Shown here in pieces: positions 9,032 to 15,667 of a stretch of 21,431 nt of DNA. Origin of the DNA: DASSBG01 sp964583865 (GTDB taxonomy: Bacteria > Pseudomonadota > Gammaproteobacteria > Xanthomonadales > Rhodanobacteraceae); NCBI GenBank assembly GCA_964583865.1, contig CAZOXZ010000031.1, positions 1 to 21,431 on the forward strand, given 5' to 3'. Under the pieces are notes generated by a model. That model was not told the origin of the DNA. It searched no databases and worked only from the letters and a program-made list of their open reading frames with translations. Numbering within the stretch: position 1 is the stretch's first letter; each line of letters opens with the position of its first letter. The translations under genes were made by a program, and so were the position numbers.

Positions 9032-9682
9032 ATGGATACGATGGTACGACGTCCCGGTCCGGGGCGCCCGAAAGACATGCAAAAGAACGCTGCCATTCTG
9101 GCGGCAGCCAAGTCCCTGTTCGGCGAGCATGGCTACGCCGGCACCAGCATGGATGCCGTGGCACGGCAGGCCGAGGTGTCGAAGCTCACCGTGTACAGCC
9201 ATTTCGGTGACAAGAACCGCCTGTTCCGCGCCGCGGTGCGGGCACACTGCGCCGAATTGTTCCCTGAGCACGGCTATCTCACCGATGACTCGCTCAGCGT
9301 CGAGGAAGGTCTGCTGACCATTGCGCGCAGCCATGCCAGGCTCGCCACCAGCCATGATGCGGTTGGCATGTGGCGGGCCATCACCAGCAGCTCACGGCAT
9401 GCGCCGCAATTGGGCCAGCTGCTGTGGGAAGAAGGGGCGCTGCGCATGCGCGTGCTTGTCAGCGGATACCTGGAGCACATGGTTGAGCAAGGCCGCCTGG
9501 AGATCGACGATTGTGACCTTGCCGCGACGCAATTCATGGCGTTGCTGCGTGGTGACTTGCACCTGAAGCGCCTGCTGCACTGCGCCGATGCCGACTGCAA
9601 GGAATTCCAGAAGGAGCTGGCGACCAACGCCGAAGCTGCGGTCAGCATGTTCCTGCGCGCTTACCAGTCGGCAAACGCCTGA
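9032..9682 (+). CDS. TetR/AcrR-family transcriptional repressor
   Basis: A 216-residue one-component regulator. After a basic start (VRRPGPGRPKD) comes the N-terminal TetR DNA-binding domain, about residues 16-62: AAILAAAKSLFGEHGYAGTSM followed by DAVARQAEVSKLTVYSHFGDKNRLF, the classic helix-turn-helix with its YSHF signature. The remaining 150 residues form the helical ligand-binding and dimer domain and look like the AefR-type C-terminal domain often found with efflux genes. The ATG at 9032 is chosen; an ATG at 9041 is also possible, and the frame open from TTG at 8966 runs through the promoter and is rejected. It lies near the pcm-like/tolC pair, so control of efflux is plausible but not shown. 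The inducer is unknown. Confidence 0.9.
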   Translation: MDTMVRRPGPGRPKDMQKNAAILAAAKSLFGEHGYAGTSMDAVARQAEVSKLTVYSHFGDKNRLFRAAVRAHCAELFPEHGYLTDDSLSVEEGLLTIARSHARLATSHDAVGMWRAITSSSRHAPQLGQLLWEEGALRMRVLVSGYLEHMVEQGRLEIDDCDLAATQFMALLRGDLHLKRLLHCADADCKEFQKELATNAEAAVSMFLRAYQSANA

Positions 9683-9707
9683 CGGTCGCCTGGGCGGCAG
9701 AAACACA

Positions 9708-9726
9708 AGCGGCTGCGGCTGCCGCT
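9708..9726. terminator. Weak hairpin between convergent tetR and ppa
   Basis: Arms AGCGGC / GCCGCT with a 7-base loop lie in the 76-bp gap between the convergent stop codons. There is no T-run on either side, so a terminator role is only suggested by position. Confidence 0.25.
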
Positions 9727-9758
9727 GGCGGTGGCTTGGTGCATCGCGCGCGCGACGA

Positions 9759-10292
9759 TCAATGATCGTGCGCTTCGCGTCGAATGCCTGAGGTGATGAC
9801 GTCACGGGCCGCGGTCGCGTCGCCCCAGCCCTCCAGCCGAACCCATTTCCCTTCCTCCAGATCCTTGTAATGGGTGAAGAAATGGGCGATGCGATCACGC
9901 CAGTGCTGAGGCACGGCGTCGATGTCGTCGATGTGGGCATAGCCGGGGAACACCTTGGGCATCGGAGCAACGATGAGCTTTTCATCGGCGCCAGCCTCGT
10001 CGGACATTTGCAGCAGCCCCAGCGGGCGGCACCGGATCACGGTGCCCGGAACCAGCGGCAGCGGCAGCAGCACCAGAGCGTCCAGTGGGTCGCCATCGCC
10101 GCCCAACGTTCCGGGGATGTAACCGTAGTTGCAGGGGTAGCGCATCGGCGTGGTCAATACGCGATCAACGAACATGGCGCCGGAAGCCTTGTCCACCTCG
10201 TACTTCACCGGCTCGGCATCTTTCTGGATCTCGATGACGACGTTGATCTGATCAGGCACATCATTGCCGGGGCCGACATGTTCAAGGCTCAT
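9759..10292 (-). CDS. ppa: Inorganic pyrophosphatase (family I)
   Basis: Hydrolyses pyrophosphate to two phosphates in the cytoplasm, pulling biosynthetic reactions forward. At 177 residues it matches the E. coli enzyme (176) almost end to end: VVIEIQKDAEPVKYEVDK, RYPCNYGYIPGTL, the metal-binding DGDPLD (Asp66, Asp68 and Asp71), GTVIRCRPLGLLQMSDEAG, and AHFFTHYKDLEEGKWVRLEGW. The ATG at 10292 gives the family-typical MSLEHVGPGND start. It is a stand-alone gene, convergent with tetR and divergent from modE. No unusual features. Confidence 0.97.
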   Translation of the reverse strand: MSLEHVGPGNDVPDQINVVIEIQKDAEPVKYEVDKASGAMFVDRVLTTPMRYPCNYGYIPGTLGGDGDPLDALVLLPLPLVPGTVIRCRPLGLLQMSDEAGADEKLIVAPMPKVFPGYAHIDDIDAVPQHWRDRIAHFFTHYKDLEEGKWVRLEGWGDATAARDVITSGIRREAHDH

Positions 10293-10412
10293 GGCAGTTG
10301 GTCTCGTGGTTCTCGGGGCCGGCAGGATAAAGCATTGGTGGCGTTGGGAGAAGAGAGCAGGGAGCCGGGGAGCGTACCGAGCAAGCGGGCAACGCGGTCG
10401 GAGCGCCAGCAG

Positions 10413-10442
10413 GCAGACTAAGGCGTTGTAGTCTGGACGCCT
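10413..10442 (+). promoter_or_regulatory. Two interleaved inverted repeats just upstream of modE
   Basis: Two perfect 7-bp inverted repeats overlap here: CAGACTA-N8-TAGTCTG (10413-10434) and AAGGCGT-N10-ACGCCTT (10419-10442). The arms interlock, so as RNA the two hairpins would largely exclude each other. The second ends 17 bases before the modE ATG. They could be a leader switch or two DNA dyads. The rest of the 167-bp ppa/modE spacer shows no clear promoter. Confidence 0.45.
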
Positions 10443-10459
10443 TCCACCGGAACATCACC

Positions 10460-11269
10460 ATGCCGCAGGACCACCCACAACGAAAACTGGATGCCGCGCT
10501 GGCGTTGCATTGGCCTTCGGGCCTGGAACTGGCGCCGGAGAGCGTGGCCTTGCTGGCGGCCGTGGCCACGCACGGTTCCATCACGGCGGCCGCCGAAGCC
10601 GTCGGCATCAGCTACCGCACGGCGTGGAACCGTATCGAAGCATTGAACAACCGCGTGCCCGAGCCGTTGGTAGCGCGGGTCACGGGCGGCAGGGGCGGCG
10701 GGGGCAGTCAGCTGACGCCGGCCGGCGAGCGCATGCTGGCCTTGTTCCATACCCTGGAGGACGAGCATCGGCAGTTTCTTGATCGCCTGGCCGCACGCAT
10801 CGACAATGCCGAACAACTTTTGCCGCAAGTCGGAGCCTTGCGCATGGAAACCAGCGCCCGCAACCAGTTCCACGGCCAGGTGACACGGATTGAGCACGGC
10901 GCCGTGAATGCCGAAGTCAGTCTCGACATTGGTGGCGGCAACGAAATCGTGGCCATCATCACCGAGCCAAGCTTGCAGCGACTGCACCTGCGCGAGGGCG
11001 CCGACGCCGTGGTCATCATCAAGGCTTCCAGCGTGATCCTGACGCCGGACACGGACATCGTCACCAGCGCCCGCAACCGGCTGTGCGGCACCGTGGCACA
11101 CATCGAACGCGGCGCAGTCAACAGCGACGTGGTGCTGGACATCGGCGGCGGCAAGCACATCGGCGCCATCATCACCAACACCAGCGCCGAACGATTGGCG
11201 CTGGAGGAGGGCATGCCGCTGCGCGCCTTGGTGAAAGCCTCGCACGTGATCCTCGCCGTGCCGGCGTAG
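10460..11269 (+). CDS. modE: Molybdate-responsive transcriptional regulator ModE
   Basis: A dimeric repressor/activator that binds molybdate and controls the modABC transporter and molybdoenzyme genes. The 269-residue protein (E. coli 262) has an N-terminal winged helix-turn-helix, about residues 22-95, including the GSITAAAEAVGISYRTAWNRIE recognition region and the GG-rich wing before LTPAGERML, then two tandem Mop molybdate-binding domains. Each Mop domain starts SARN: residues 132-194 (SARNQFHGQVTRIEHGAVNAEV) and 203-266 (SARNRLCGTVAHIERGAVNSDV), and each ends with K-A-S-x-VIL. The two Mop copies are unusually alike. The cognate operator is seen 256 bases downstream of the stop. The ATG at 10460 has a weak GGAA site. 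The 3' end of the gene is partly duplicated downstream. Confidence 0.96.
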   Translation: MPQDHPQRKLDAALALHWPSGLELAPESVALLAAVATHGSITAAAEAVGISYRTAWNRIEALNNRVPEPLVARVTGGRGGGGSQLTPAGERMLALFHTLEDEHRQFLDRLAARIDNAEQLLPQVGALRMETSARNQFHGQVTRIEHGAVNAEVSLDIGGGNEIVAIITEPSLQRLHLREGADAVVIIKASSVILTPDTDIVTSARNRLCGTVAHIERGAVNSDVVLDIGGGKHIGAIITNTSAERLALEEGMPLRALVKASHVILAVPA

Positions 11270-11313
11270 GTCGGTATCGGCGCAGCCGGACCCGGCACGG
11301 CGCTCGGACCATG
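11241..11313 (+). repeat. Duplicated segment, copy A (end of modE and beyond)
   Basis: This 73-bp stretch, covering the last ten codons of modE, its stop and 44 bases after it, recurs at 11397-11469 with about 60 of 73 bases identical. It contains the first REP-like hairpin (11264-11297). Confidence 0.75.
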
Positions 11314-11506
11314 GTTTTCGTGAAACCTGAGGTGGCGTCGGGCGTCATCGTCGGGTTCGCGCGGTATGCGATCGCGACTTACGGTTGGCAAGGTGTCGCA
11401 TGTGATCCTCACCGTGTCGGTGTAGGTCGGGACCGGCGCAGCCGGACCCGACAAGGTCTCTGGACCATGTCAGCGTAGGTCGGCACCAGCGCAGCGGAAC
11501 CCGACA
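11264..11506. repeat. Three REP-like hairpin elements
   Basis: Three 34-bp copies lie at 11264-11297, 11420-11453 and 11473-11506, each beginning G(C/T)GTAGGTCGG and ending in CCGAC or CCGGC plus A. Each is an imperfect palindrome: in the middle copy GTCGGG pairs with CCCGAC and CCGG with CCGG around a CGCAG loop. Such elements are common between genes in Xanthomonadales. They occupy most of the 302-bp spacer after modE, in which I see no gene. Confidence 0.7.
11397..11469 (+). repeat. Duplicated segment, copy B (relic of the modE 3' end)
   Basis: Copy B lies 156 bp after copy A. In the frame corresponding to modE it still reads KVSHVILTVSV and a stop, against KASHVILAVPA in modE, so it is a relic of the modE 3' end and not a gene. 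It contains the second REP-like hairpin. Confidence 0.75.
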
Positions 11507-11524
11507 AGTGCGGCTGGCGGCGTC

Positions 11525-11548
11525 CGTTATGCAACTGGTAACATAACG
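11525..11548 (+). promoter_or_regulatory. ModE box upstream of the molybdate operon
   Basis: Half-sites CGTTAT (11525-11530) and ATAACG (11543-11548) are separated by 12 bases, the same arms and the same 24-bp span as the E. coli modA operator as I recall it. The symmetry extends one base inward (CGTTATG / CATAACG). The site ends 23 bases before the first ATG of the operon, so molybdate-bound ModE should repress it. modE itself lies just upstream. Confidence 0.85.
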
Positions 11549-11571
11549 GCTTCCGAAACGAGCGCATTCCC

Positions 11572-12162
11572 ATGTCTGATCAGCGTGCGAGCAGCCATCA
11601 TTGGCCTGGCAAGTCCTTTCTCGCCGCCTGCATGTACGCGCTTGTTGCCAGTGCAACGGCTTTCGTGGCCAATGCCGCACCCGAAGCGCTGGCGCCTTCG
11701 TCCGTCCTGCAGGTCGCGGGTGATCGCGTGCAGGCCATCACGCTCGATTCCACCGCGTTGCGGGCCATGCCGCGCAGGGAATTGCGGTTTACGGGCCACC
11801 GCGGCTCGGGGGCGTATGCCGGCGTGCCGTTGTCGGCGGTGCTGGATGCTGCCGGCCTGTCGCTCGCCGATGGCCTGCACAATGGACTCCTGGCCTGCCA
11901 TCTCATGGTGACGGCACGCGATGGTTACCAGGTGGTGTTTTCGCTGGCCGAACTGGCACCGGCTTTCGGCAACCTGACAGCCGTTCTCGCGGATCACAAG
12001 AACGGCAAGCCCTTGCCGGACTTTGAAGGCCCGTACCGACTGTTGGTGCCGGATGCCCCACGACCGGCACGCTCGCCACGGCAAGTGATGCGCCTGACCG
12101 TGAATTGTCCTGACAAGGCGCCGGCGCCGAACCATGTCCACGCCAAGGAACCTACTTCATGA
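11572..12162 (+). CDS. Exported molybdopterin-dependent-oxidoreductase-fold protein
   Basis: The first gene of the ModE-controlled operon encodes 196 residues. An N-terminal signal peptide is visible (hydrophobic run FLAACMYALVASATAFVANA, cleavage near residue 35), so the protein is probably periplasmic. The mature part resembles the small oxidoreductase-molybdopterin-binding (sulfite oxidase/YedY-like) fold: YAGVPLSAVLDAAGL, then ARDGYQVVFSLAEL, ADHKNGKPL and GPYRLLVPD, followed by a final strand. The cysteine that binds molybdenum in sulfite oxidase should precede the GVPL segment, and none is found there; the mature cysteines are in ACHLMV and VNCPDK instead. It is therefore probably not a standard catalytic subunit and may bind cofactor or a partner. 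Its stop overlaps the modA start (ATGA). Confidence 0.75.
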   Translation: MSDQRASSHHWPGKSFLAACMYALVASATAFVANAAPEALAPSSVLQVAGDRVQAITLDSTALRAMPRRELRFTGHRGSGAYAGVPLSAVLDAAGLSLADGLHNGLLACHLMVTARDGYQVVFSLAELAPAFGNLTAVLADHKNGKPLPDFEGPYRLLVPDAPRPARSPRQVMRLTVNCPDKAPAPNHVHAKEPTS

Positions 12163-12947
12163 ACCGGATTTTTTGCCATCGACGTGCCGCAGGCCTTGGC
12201 TTTGCGTTGATTTTCGGCCTGCTGGCCCTGCCGGCCATGGCCGGCGAGGTGCTGGTTTATGCGGCCTCCAGCCTCACCGATGCCATGGGCAAGGTGGCCT
12301 CGCAATGGGAGCAGCAAAGCGGCAACAAGGTGACGCTGTCGTTTGCCTCCAGCTCCACGTTGGCGCGCCAGATCGCCCACGGCGCCCAGGCGGACGTGTA
12401 TGTCTCCGCCGACCTGCGCTGGATGGATTATCTGGCCAGGGAGCACCGCATTGCTGGTGATACGCGCGTCAACTTGCTGGCCAACCGCCTGGTGCTGGTG
12501 GCGCCGGCGGCCAGCAAGCAGCACGAGGTCGAGATCAAGCCCGCCTTCCCGCTGGCCGAGATGCTGGGCGAAGGCTACCTCGCCATGGGCAATCCCATGC
12601 ACGTGCCGGCAGGCATTTACGGCAAGCAGGCACTGACGTCACTGGGCGTGTGGGATGCGGTGAAGGATCACGTCGCGCGCTCGGCCAATGTGCGCGCGGC
12701 GTTGGCGCTGGTGGCCACGGGCGAGGCACCGCTGGGCATCGTCTACCAGACGGGCGCGCTGGTCTCGGACAAGGTCCGCATCGTCGGTGTCTTTCCGCCA
12801 TCCAGCCACAAGCCGGTGACCTATCCGCTGGCCTTGACCGTGCACGGCCGGGACAACAAGACCGCTCAGGCCTTCTGGCGCTACCTGCAGTCGCACGCCG
12901 CGGGCAAGCTGTTCGCGCACTACGGCTTCACGCCGCTGGATGACTGA
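12159..12947 (+). CDS. modA: Molybdate ABC transporter substrate-binding protein
   Basis: The periplasmic receptor that captures molybdate or tungstate for ModBC. It is 262 residues with a signal peptide (MNRIFCHRRAAGLGFALIFG..., cleavage after AMA at residue 28). The mature start GEVLVYAASSLTDAM is the canonical ModA opening, with anion-binding serines in AASSL; further family segments are FASSSTLARQI, GAQADVYVSAD, MGNPMHVPAGIYGKQAL and GEAPLGIVYQTGA, ending PLALTVHGRDNKTAQAFWRYLQS. The start codon overlaps the previous stop by four bases, so translation is coupled. modB follows after 12 bases. Confidence 0.96.
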   Translation: MNRIFCHRRAAGLGFALIFGLLALPAMAGEVLVYAASSLTDAMGKVASQWEQQSGNKVTLSFASSSTLARQIAHGAQADVYVSADLRWMDYLAREHRIAGDTRVNLLANRLVLVAPAASKQHEVEIKPAFPLAEMLGEGYLAMGNPMHVPAGIYGKQALTSLGVWDAVKDHVARSANVRAALALVATGEAPLGIVYQTGALVSDKVRIVGVFPPSSHKPVTYPLALTVHGRDNKTAQAFWRYLQSHAAGKLFAHYGFTPLDD

Positions 12948-12959
12948 CCGTCCATCGCC

Positions 12960-13670
12960 ATGCCCTCCTGGCTTGTCCTCAGCCCGCTGGAAGTCGAAGC
13001 TCTGCGCCTCAGCTTGCGCGTGGCCTTTGTCGGTCTGGTCATCAGCCTGCCAGTGGCACTGGCCGTGGCCTGGTTGCTGGCGCGGCACGAGTTTCCGGGC
13101 AAGAAATTGCTGAACGCGCTGGTTTACCTGCCGCTGGTGTTGCCGCCGGTGGTGACGGGTTATCTGCTGCTGCTCACCCTGGGCCGTACCGGGCCGATCG
13201 GCGCCTGGCTGGATGCGAGCTTCGGCATCGTCGTGGCCTTCCGCTGGACAGGGGCGGCCATTGCCGCGGCGGTGATGGGCTTTCCCTTGGCCGTGGGTGC
13301 CATGCGCCTGTCCATCGAGGCCATTGACCGGCGCATTGAGGAGGCCGCCAACACGCTGGGCGCGCCGCGGACCTGGATCTTTGCCACCATCAGCCTGCCG
13401 TTGATCCTGCCCGGCATCATCACCGGTGCCATCCTGGCCTTCGCGCGCGCGCTGGGTGAATTCGGTGCCACCATCACCTTTGTTTCCAACATCCCGGGCG
13501 AGACCCAGACCCTGCCGCTGGCCATCTACGCGCTGACGCAGGTGCCCGGCAAGGAACTAGCCGCCGCGCGGCTTCTGGTGATTTCGGTGTTGCTGTCCGT
13601 GACCGCGTTGGTGGGCGCGGAAGTCTTCAATCGCATCGTCCAGCGGAGGTTGCACGGTCGTGGCGCTTGA
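12960..13670 (+). CDS. modB: Molybdate ABC transporter permease
   Basis: The inner-membrane channel of the molybdate importer, 236 residues with about five transmembrane helices (for example residues 18-42, 50-76, 88-112, 140-165 and 205-228). The cytoplasmic EAA loop that docks on ModC is clear at about residues 127-147: EEAANTLGAPRTWIFATISLP. The GRTGPIG and ALGEFGATITFVSNIPGETQTLPLAIY segments are characteristic of ModB. It overlaps modC by 11 bases. The family length is about 229, so the gene is complete. Confidence 0.96.
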   Translation: MPSWLVLSPLEVEALRLSLRVAFVGLVISLPVALAVAWLLARHEFPGKKLLNALVYLPLVLPPVVTGYLLLLTLGRTGPIGAWLDASFGIVVAFRWTGAAIAAAVMGFPLAVGAMRLSIEAIDRRIEEAANTLGAPRTWIFATISLPLILPGIITGAILAFARALGEFGATITFVSNIPGETQTLPLAIYALTQVPGKELAAARLLVISVLLSVTALVGAEVFNRIVQRRLHGRGA

Positions 13671-14730
13671 AGTCGACATCGAGGGCTGCTTGGGCGCGTT
13701 TTCGCTCGATGTGCGCTTTGCCGGCGAACAGGGCGTGACGGCGCTGTTCGGTCATTCCGGCGCCGGCAAGAGCTCGGTCATCAACATGATTGCCGGGCTG
13801 GCGCGCCCGCGCCGCGGACGCATTGCCATCGACGGCCGCGTGCTGTTCGACAGCACCGCCGGAATCGATCTGCCCGCGCGCAAGCGCCGCATCGGCTACG
13901 TGTTTCAGGACAGCCGCCTGTTCCCGCATCTCAAGGTGCGTGCGAACCTCGCCTACGGTCGCCGCTTCACGCCGCCGGATCAACGACACGCCGATTTCGG
14001 CCACATCGTCGAGCTTCTGGGCATTGGCCATCTGCTGGACCGTCGGCCGCCGACGCTCTCCGGCGGCGAGCGCCAGCGCGTGGCCATTGGTCGCGCGCTT
14101 CTGACCAGCCCGCGCCTGCTGCTGATGGACGAGCCGCTGGCCTCGCTGGACGCCGCCCGCAAGGCCGAAATCCTGCCCTGGATCGAACGCCTGCGCGACG
14201 AGCTGGCCCTGCCCATCGTCTACGTCAGCCACCAGTTTGCCGAAGTGGTGCGCCTGGCCGATCAGTTGGTGGTGCTGGCCGATGGCCGGGTCACCGCGGC
14301 CGGCAAGCTGGGCGAGGTCGCTGTGCAACCGGCGCTGGCCGAAGTGATCGGTGCCGCGCGCGTCGGTACCGTGCTGGAGGCGCGCATTGTTCGCCATGAA
14401 GATGTCGGGCTAACCCTGCTCGACAGCGCGGCTGGCCGGCTGCATGTGCCGCAGATCGACCTGCCGGAAGGTGCCGGCTTGCGCGTGCGCTTGCTCGCCT
14501 CCGACGTCGCCATCGCCACCCGACCGCCCGATGGCCTCAGCATCCAGAACAGCCTGCCGGCCCGCATCACGGCCATCGACGAGGAGACGGCCAGCAGTTG
14601 CTTGCTGCACTTGCAGGCGGCAGACGCCGAACTTCTGGCCCGCGTCACCTGCAAAGCCGTGCAGGACCTCGATCTCGTGCCCGGCCGCGACGTCCATGCC
14701 CTGGTGAAAAGCGTGGCGGTGATGCGCTGA
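13660..14730 (+). CDS. modC: Molybdate ABC transporter ATP-binding protein
   Basis: The ATPase subunit powering ModB, 356 residues (E. coli 352). All motifs are intact: Walker A GHSGAGKSS (31-39), Q-loop Gln83, ABC signature LSGGERQR (133-140), Walker B LLLMDEP (153-159), D-loop SLD, and the switch His191 in YVSHQ. The C-terminal regulatory part from about residue 235 ends in a Mop-type molybdate-binding domain (about 294-356, from IQNSLPARITAI to VHALVKSVAV), which can provide feedback inhibition. The start is a GTG at 13660 inside the end of modB, with GGAGG upstream. It ends only 6 bases from the stop of the convergent island gene, leaving no room for a separate terminator. Confidence 0.96.
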   Translation: MALEVDIEGCLGAFSLDVRFAGEQGVTALFGHSGAGKSSVINMIAGLARPRRGRIAIDGRVLFDSTAGIDLPARKRRIGYVFQDSRLFPHLKVRANLAYGRRFTPPDQRHADFGHIVELLGIGHLLDRRPPTLSGGERQRVAIGRALLTSPRLLLMDEPLASLDAARKAEILPWIERLRDELALPIVYVSHQFAEVVRLADQLVVLADGRVTAAGKLGEVAVQPALAEVIGAARVGTVLEARIVRHEDVGLTLLDSAAGRLHVPQIDLPEGAGLRVRLLASDVAIATRPPDGLSIQNSLPARITAIDEETASSCLLHLQAADAELLARVTCKAVQDLDLVPGRDVHALVKSVAVMR

Positions 14731-14736
14731 TCGGGG

Positions 14737-15324
14737 TCAACCGTAGCTGGCGGTAGCCTCACGAATGCATTGCAGCCAGCGATTCTCGTTTGTTGTTGTA
14801 TGTTCACCGCCGGCCAATGGCCCGCCGCTGCCCATGCCGGCGCGGGACAGGCTGCGCCAAGCGTTGATTTGCATCGCCAATCGGGATATCTCGTTCAAAC
14901 CCGGCTGGACACGGCCCGGCTGATGCTCCTGCAACCACGCGATGACTTCGGCCAGATGCCAAAGTGAAGGCTTGCCTTCGTGCACTGGCTGCGGAAATGT
15001 CATCGCATGCTGGCGAATGCATTTGCGCATGTATTGCCGGCTGACGCCGTAAATGGCCGCGATCTCGGTGATGCCGACGAAGTCCGGGGCCGCCTCGGTC
15101 AGAGTGGCGCCCGGCATGGCGGTGCGACAGTCCCGGATCGCCGATGCCACGGCCTCCAGGGCACTGCCTGCCTCACGCGTAAAGTTCAGGGTAATGCTGC
15201 CCAGTTTGCCAATGCCCACGACCGCGTCGGTGCAGCCGTGTTCGGCCAGAGCATCGACGTATTGCTCCGGATCCTGGTCTTGATCTGACAACTGAAAGGT
15301 CAATGTGAAGTCGTGGCAGTTCAT
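14737..15324 (-). CDS. HTH protein with HicB-like N-terminal region; candidate antitoxin
   Basis: 195 residues, no named family recognised. The N-terminal 75 residues (FTLTFQL, DPEQYVDALAEHG, GSITLNFTREAGSALEAVASAIRDC) have the strand-helix-strand pattern and repeated-helix ending seen in HicB-type antitoxin folds. Residues 82-105 (VGITEIAAIYGVSRQYMRKCI) form a helix-turn-helix, followed by an AlpA/MerR-style wing segment FPQPVHEGKPSLWHLAEVIAWL (110-131). The tail from 140 is Gly/Thr-rich and may be disordered. The ATG overlaps the stop of the preceding small gene as ATGA, a strong sign of coupled translation. The most likely role is a DNA-binding partner and autoregulator of that small protein. 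I recall similar pairs as unannotated neighbours in other proteobacteria; this is inference. A phage-type excisionase or regulator is the alternative. Confidence 0.8.
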   Translation of the reverse strand: MNCHDFTLTFQLSDQDQDPEQYVDALAEHGCTDAVVGIGKLGSITLNFTREAGSALEAVASAIRDCRTAMPGATLTEAAPDFVGITEIAAIYGVSRQYMRKCIRQHAMTFPQPVHEGKPSLWHLAEVIAWLQEHQPGRVQPGLNEISRLAMQINAWRSLSRAGMGSGGPLAGGEHTTTNENRWLQCIREATASYG

Positions 15325-15581
15325 TCCTGGTTGTCCTGTTCCGAGTCTGCAGTGCAGTTGTCGACCACCCGCCGCAATTGCCTGGCATGACTATCCGCGT
15401 TCTTTGGTATTGACCAGATGCTGGTGATGCAAAAGCGTCCACAACGGCAAGATCTGCTGTTCCGTGGGCAGAACATCCGCCCCCAAGCATGTCCGCTGCT
15501 GGTTTCGATTCGCCACCCTGCGTGCTCGGCATGCTGCAAGGCTGCCTCAATGGCCTTGTCCGGATGTCTTGGCCGTGACAT
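15321..15581 (-). CDS. Small Cys-rich protein, candidate HicA-like toxin
   Basis: 86 residues starting at the ATG at 15581, which has a strong AAGGAG site 6 bases upstream; the longer open frame above it lacks one. An amphipathic helix (HPDKAIEAALQHAEHAGW) leads into GWRIETSSGHAWGRMFCP. This echoes HicA, where helix, GW, strand and G-[ST]-H-H form the RNA-binding core; His31 would be the equivalent residue. Unlike HicA, four cysteines (C38, C45, C47, C51; CP-x6-C-x-C-x3-C) suggest a bound metal. It ends STP-like (WSIPKNADSHARQLRRVVDNC). It is the first gene of the pair, as hicA precedes hicB. Function is inferred from size, fold pattern and coupling only. Confidence 0.8.
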   Translation of the reverse strand: MSRPRHPDKAIEAALQHAEHAGWRIETSSGHAWGRMFCPRNSRSCRCGRFCITSIWSIPKNADSHARQLRRVVDNCTADSEQDNQE

Positions 15582-15605
15582 GCAAGCTCCTTGTGTCGAT
15601 GTCAG

Positions 15606-15641
15606 TTTGTACTCATGGTTCGCGGTTGTCAAACGACAACC
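15606..15641 (-). promoter_or_regulatory. Promoter and operator dyad of the toxin-antitoxin-like pair
   Basis: A perfect 7-bp inverted repeat GGTTGTC-AAAC-GACAACC (15624-15641) contains, on the minus strand, a consensus -35 TTGACA (15632-15627). A -10-like TACAAA lies at 15611-15606; the 15-bp spacer is short, so the exact -10 is unsure. A dyad sitting on the -35, 43 bases before the start codon, is what an autoregulatory HTH antitoxin would bind. Confidence 0.55.
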
Positions 15642-15643
15642 AA

Positions 15644-15667
15644 AAGCGGGGTGTGCGAACCCCGCTT
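15644..15667 (-). terminator. Stable hairpin beside the operator
   Basis: Arms AAGCGGGGT / ACCCCGCTT pair perfectly over 9 bp with a 6-base loop; on the minus strand the stem runs straight into TTTT counting its own end. It looks like a terminator shielding the small operon from minus-strand read-through, or a second dyad for its regulator. It lies upstream of the predicted promoter and so would not be in that transcript. Confidence 0.45.

Noticed and set aside
9683..9758. Small gene between tetR and ppa
   Set aside because: Only 76 bases between convergent stops, GC-rich and repetitive, with no credible start.
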